Source: CADEFX01 sp963840425
Lineage (GTDB): Bacteria; Pseudomonadota; Alphaproteobacteria; Rhizobiales; Hyphomicrobiaceae
Direction: 5' to 3'
DNA length: 64,000 nt
Assembly (NCBI GenBank): GCA_963840425.1
Contig: CAWIYZ010000034.1
Coordinates: 372,001-436,000, forward strand
Each line of letters begins with the position of its first letter. Position 1 is the first letter of the stretch. This document shows, in pieces, positions 62,227-64,000 of the stretch. The notes under the pieces were generated by a model. That model was not told the origin of the DNA and did no database searches. It saw nothing but the letters and a program-made list of their open reading frames with translations. The position numbers and the translations under genes are program-made.

Positions 62227-63425
62227 GCCAGAGCACGATCAGGATATTGAGCACGTTCCAGAGGATGCCGTTGAGGAAGGCCACCTGATAGGAGCCCGTG
62301 TAATCGAAGATCGCACCCGTCATCCAGCCGCCCAGCGCCATGCCGATGAGCGTCGCCATCAGCACGGTGCCGACACGCGCACCGGCCTCCTTCGGCGAGA
62401 AGCACTCACGCACGATGATGGCGTAGCTCGGCACGATGCCGCCCTGAAACAGGCCGAAGAGCGCTGAGATCACGTACAGTGAGACCAGGCCGTCGAACGG
62501 GATGTAGAGGATCAGAGCCAAGGTCTGCAGGACCGTACCGAGCAATAACGTCGGAAAGCCTCCGATACGGTCGGCGACCCAGCCCGACGCCAGGCGGCTG
62601 ACGACGCCAAAGCCCAGCATCAGCGACAGCATCTCGGCGCCGCGCGCGGGCCCGTATCCGAGGTCGGCGCAGTAGGCAACCAGGTGCACCTGCGGCATCG
62701 ACATGGCCACGCAGCAGGAAATTCCAGCGAGAATGAGCAGAGTTCTGGAGCGTGCTCGGCGATATATTGGGAATGAAGCGTGGAGCCGGCCTCTGCGCTC
62801 CGCCCGGCAGCTCATGTCCCACAGGCGTGCGGCGGCGAAGCACCAGCGTCAGCGGGATGATGGCAACCAGTACGACCAGACCAATCATCCAATATGTCCA
62901 GCGCCAGCCGAAGGCCGCGATCATACGCTCCACAATCGGTGGCCACACGGTTCCGGCGAGATAGTTGCCGCTGGCGCCGACCGCCACGGCCAAGCCGCGG
63001 CGACGCTGGAACCAATGGGAAATATCGGCGATCAAGGGCCCGAACATCGCCGAGCACCCGAAGCCGATGAGAAAGCCGTGCGCGAGCGCGAACAGCCACA
63101 GGTTGCTCGCATAACCGGCCACGCCGTAGCCAGCGGCAAGGATGAGCGTGCCCAGCACGAGCGGGCGAATGATGCCGAGCCGATCGGCCAGGCGGCCCAT
63201 GATGATGCCGCCAAATCCGTAGCAGACCATGGTGACGGTGAAGGGCAGCGATGCGTCGCCGCGCGCCACGCCGAACTCGGCCTGTATGGCTGGAAGCACG
63301 ACAACGCCGGACCACATGCCCACGCTGCCGATGGCGCCGATCAGCAGCGTAACCAGCAGGCGCACCCATGCGTAAGCAGAATCGATGCCGCTCGCGCGCG
63401 CGTGGATAGACGTGTCCTGCTGCAT
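62189..63425 (-). CDS. MFS transporter, frameshifted
   Basis: About 411 residues and twelve membrane segments after correction. The N-terminal half reads GSVGMWSGVVVLPAIQAEFGVARGDASLPFT and GGIIMGRLADRLGIIRPLVLG (the loop 2-3 MFS motif); the C-terminal half has LGFGVVSRLASGWVADRIGGFPTLLLG. This is the carboxylate-type MFS group. The frame breaks at GAGTTC on the plus strand (62740-62745, GAACTC on the coding strand); removing one base gives STLQTLLILAGISCC. Start at 63425. Substrate may be an organic acid, by family only. Confidence 0.88.
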
Positions 63426-63580
63426 GTCGATTGCCGACTTTCGATCAGATCGGAAAGGCGGCGTGATATACCACCCGACCGCGCGCACGTCTTGGCAAAG
63501 CTTGGGTGCGCTGCGGGATGGCTATGTGCGGCATCTGGCGCAGCTGCCTGCTCGCGCGCCAGATCGCAAAGCGGTCGTGA

Positions 63581-64000
63581 TCAGGGCGAGTTCGCTGCGC
63601 CGGAGCGCTTGGCAGCTTCAGCCTGCATGGCCGCGCCGATGATCTCATCAGGATGGCGCGGTGTGATGCTCGCCGTCGCCACAGGAGAGGACGACTTGCG
63701 GTTCTTGGTGGAAGGTTCTGCTTTCGCCGTCGAAGGCGCGGGTTCCGCCTCGACCGCAGTGGGTTTTGGCTCGGTGCGAACCGTCTTGCGCAGATCGTCG
63801 ACATTGGCCTGTCTGCTCTCACTCGACAGGTCCGTGCCGGCTACAGTCTTTGCCTCGCCATGCTTGCCCTGCGCGCCCAGCACCAGCGCAAGGTTCTGGC
63901 GTACTCGGGCGTTACTTCCTTCCGCGTCGGTGGCCTGTCGAAGCAGGGTCTCTGCTTTGGCAGCCTCTCCGTCCATGGCGTGCGCCATCGCCAGATTGTT
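63581..64000 (-). CDS. C-terminal part of a TPR protein, TadD-like (partial)
   Basis: The gene starts beyond the right edge. The visible part opens with TPR helices NNLAMAHAMDGEAAKAETLLRQA and VRQNLALVLGAQGKHGEAK, the pattern of TadD-type lipoproteins of Flp pilus assembly. A low-complexity tail of about 80 residues rich in Pro, Ala, Lys and Ser follows and ends with EIIGAAMQAEAAKRSG. TadD helps assemble the Tad secretion machinery at the outer membrane. Without the N-terminus other TPR proteins remain possible. Confidence 0.6.
   Translation of the reverse strand, partial: NNLAMAHAMDGEAAKAETLLRQATDAEGSNARVRQNLALVLGAQGKHGEAKTVAGTDLSSESRQANVDDLRKTVRTEPKPTAVEAEPAPSTAKAEPSTKNRKSSSPVATASITPRHPDEIIGAAMQAEAAKRSGAANSP

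Overview
The window comes from a GC-rich alphaproteobacterium, most likely of the order Hyphomicrobiales (Rhizobiales). The signs are a compact murE-to-lpxC cell wall and division cluster, an Usg-family protein, a 47-residue aa3-type oxidase subunit IV beside pntAA, hslV-sugE-hslU divergent from his genes, a CIRCE-controlled groESL, an IalB-like secreted protein, a CtrA-like box before ftsQ and SOS boxes of the alphaproteobacterial GTTC-N7-GTTC type. Family and genus cannot be fixed from this window.

Layout. 1-15505: murE (3' end)-murF-mraY-murD-ftsW-murG-murC-murB-ddl-ftsQ-ftsA-ftsZ-lpxC, which make and use lipid II, drive division and commit lipid A synthesis; bamD follows. 16856-24012: accessory and hypothetical genes (cupin, AraC-type/alkyltransferase fusion, secreted HExxH protein, zincin, ACT-like protein, MBL hydrolase), hisA, and a Cas2-fold protein behind two SOS boxes. 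24019-25652: an IS110-family element with a structured leader, set between palindromic repeats. 25661-34204: hisH and hisB (minus strand), then hslV-sugE-hslU, NUDIX, a small membrane protein, a CCA-type nucleotidyltransferase, an IalB-like protein and usg. 34751-46650: an H-NS-like protein, groESL, pncB, a tripartite-tricarboxylate receptor, uvrC and a serine hydrolase. 46721-50824: the proton-translocating transhydrogenase operon pntAA-pntAB-VOC-pntB and the tiny oxidase subunit. After tRNA-Thr(TGT), the last 13 kb holds transport and catabolic genes: an ABC binding protein, a membrane metallophosphoesterase, two amidohydrolases with a Rieske protein, a DMT exporter, an XRE regulator, an MFS carrier and the end of a TPR protein.

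Two themes cut across the annotation. First, ten genes carry single-base insertions (eleven in total, never deletions); they include murE, murF, murG, ftsQ and hslU, so they are far more likely sequence errors than decay. Five of the eleven fall exactly where removing one A restores a GANTC site, the target of the cell-cycle methylase CcrM. Second, the window is full of palindromic intergenic repeats of at least three designs: paired hairpins joined by a short A/T-rich linker, a 250-300 bp element with inverted ends and covarying stems, and CCCTCCCC-type hairpins. Several start at CTAG and supply the TAG stop codon of the gene before them, and some have entered coding sequence (pntAB, a secreted protease-like gene) or duplicated a start site (pntB).
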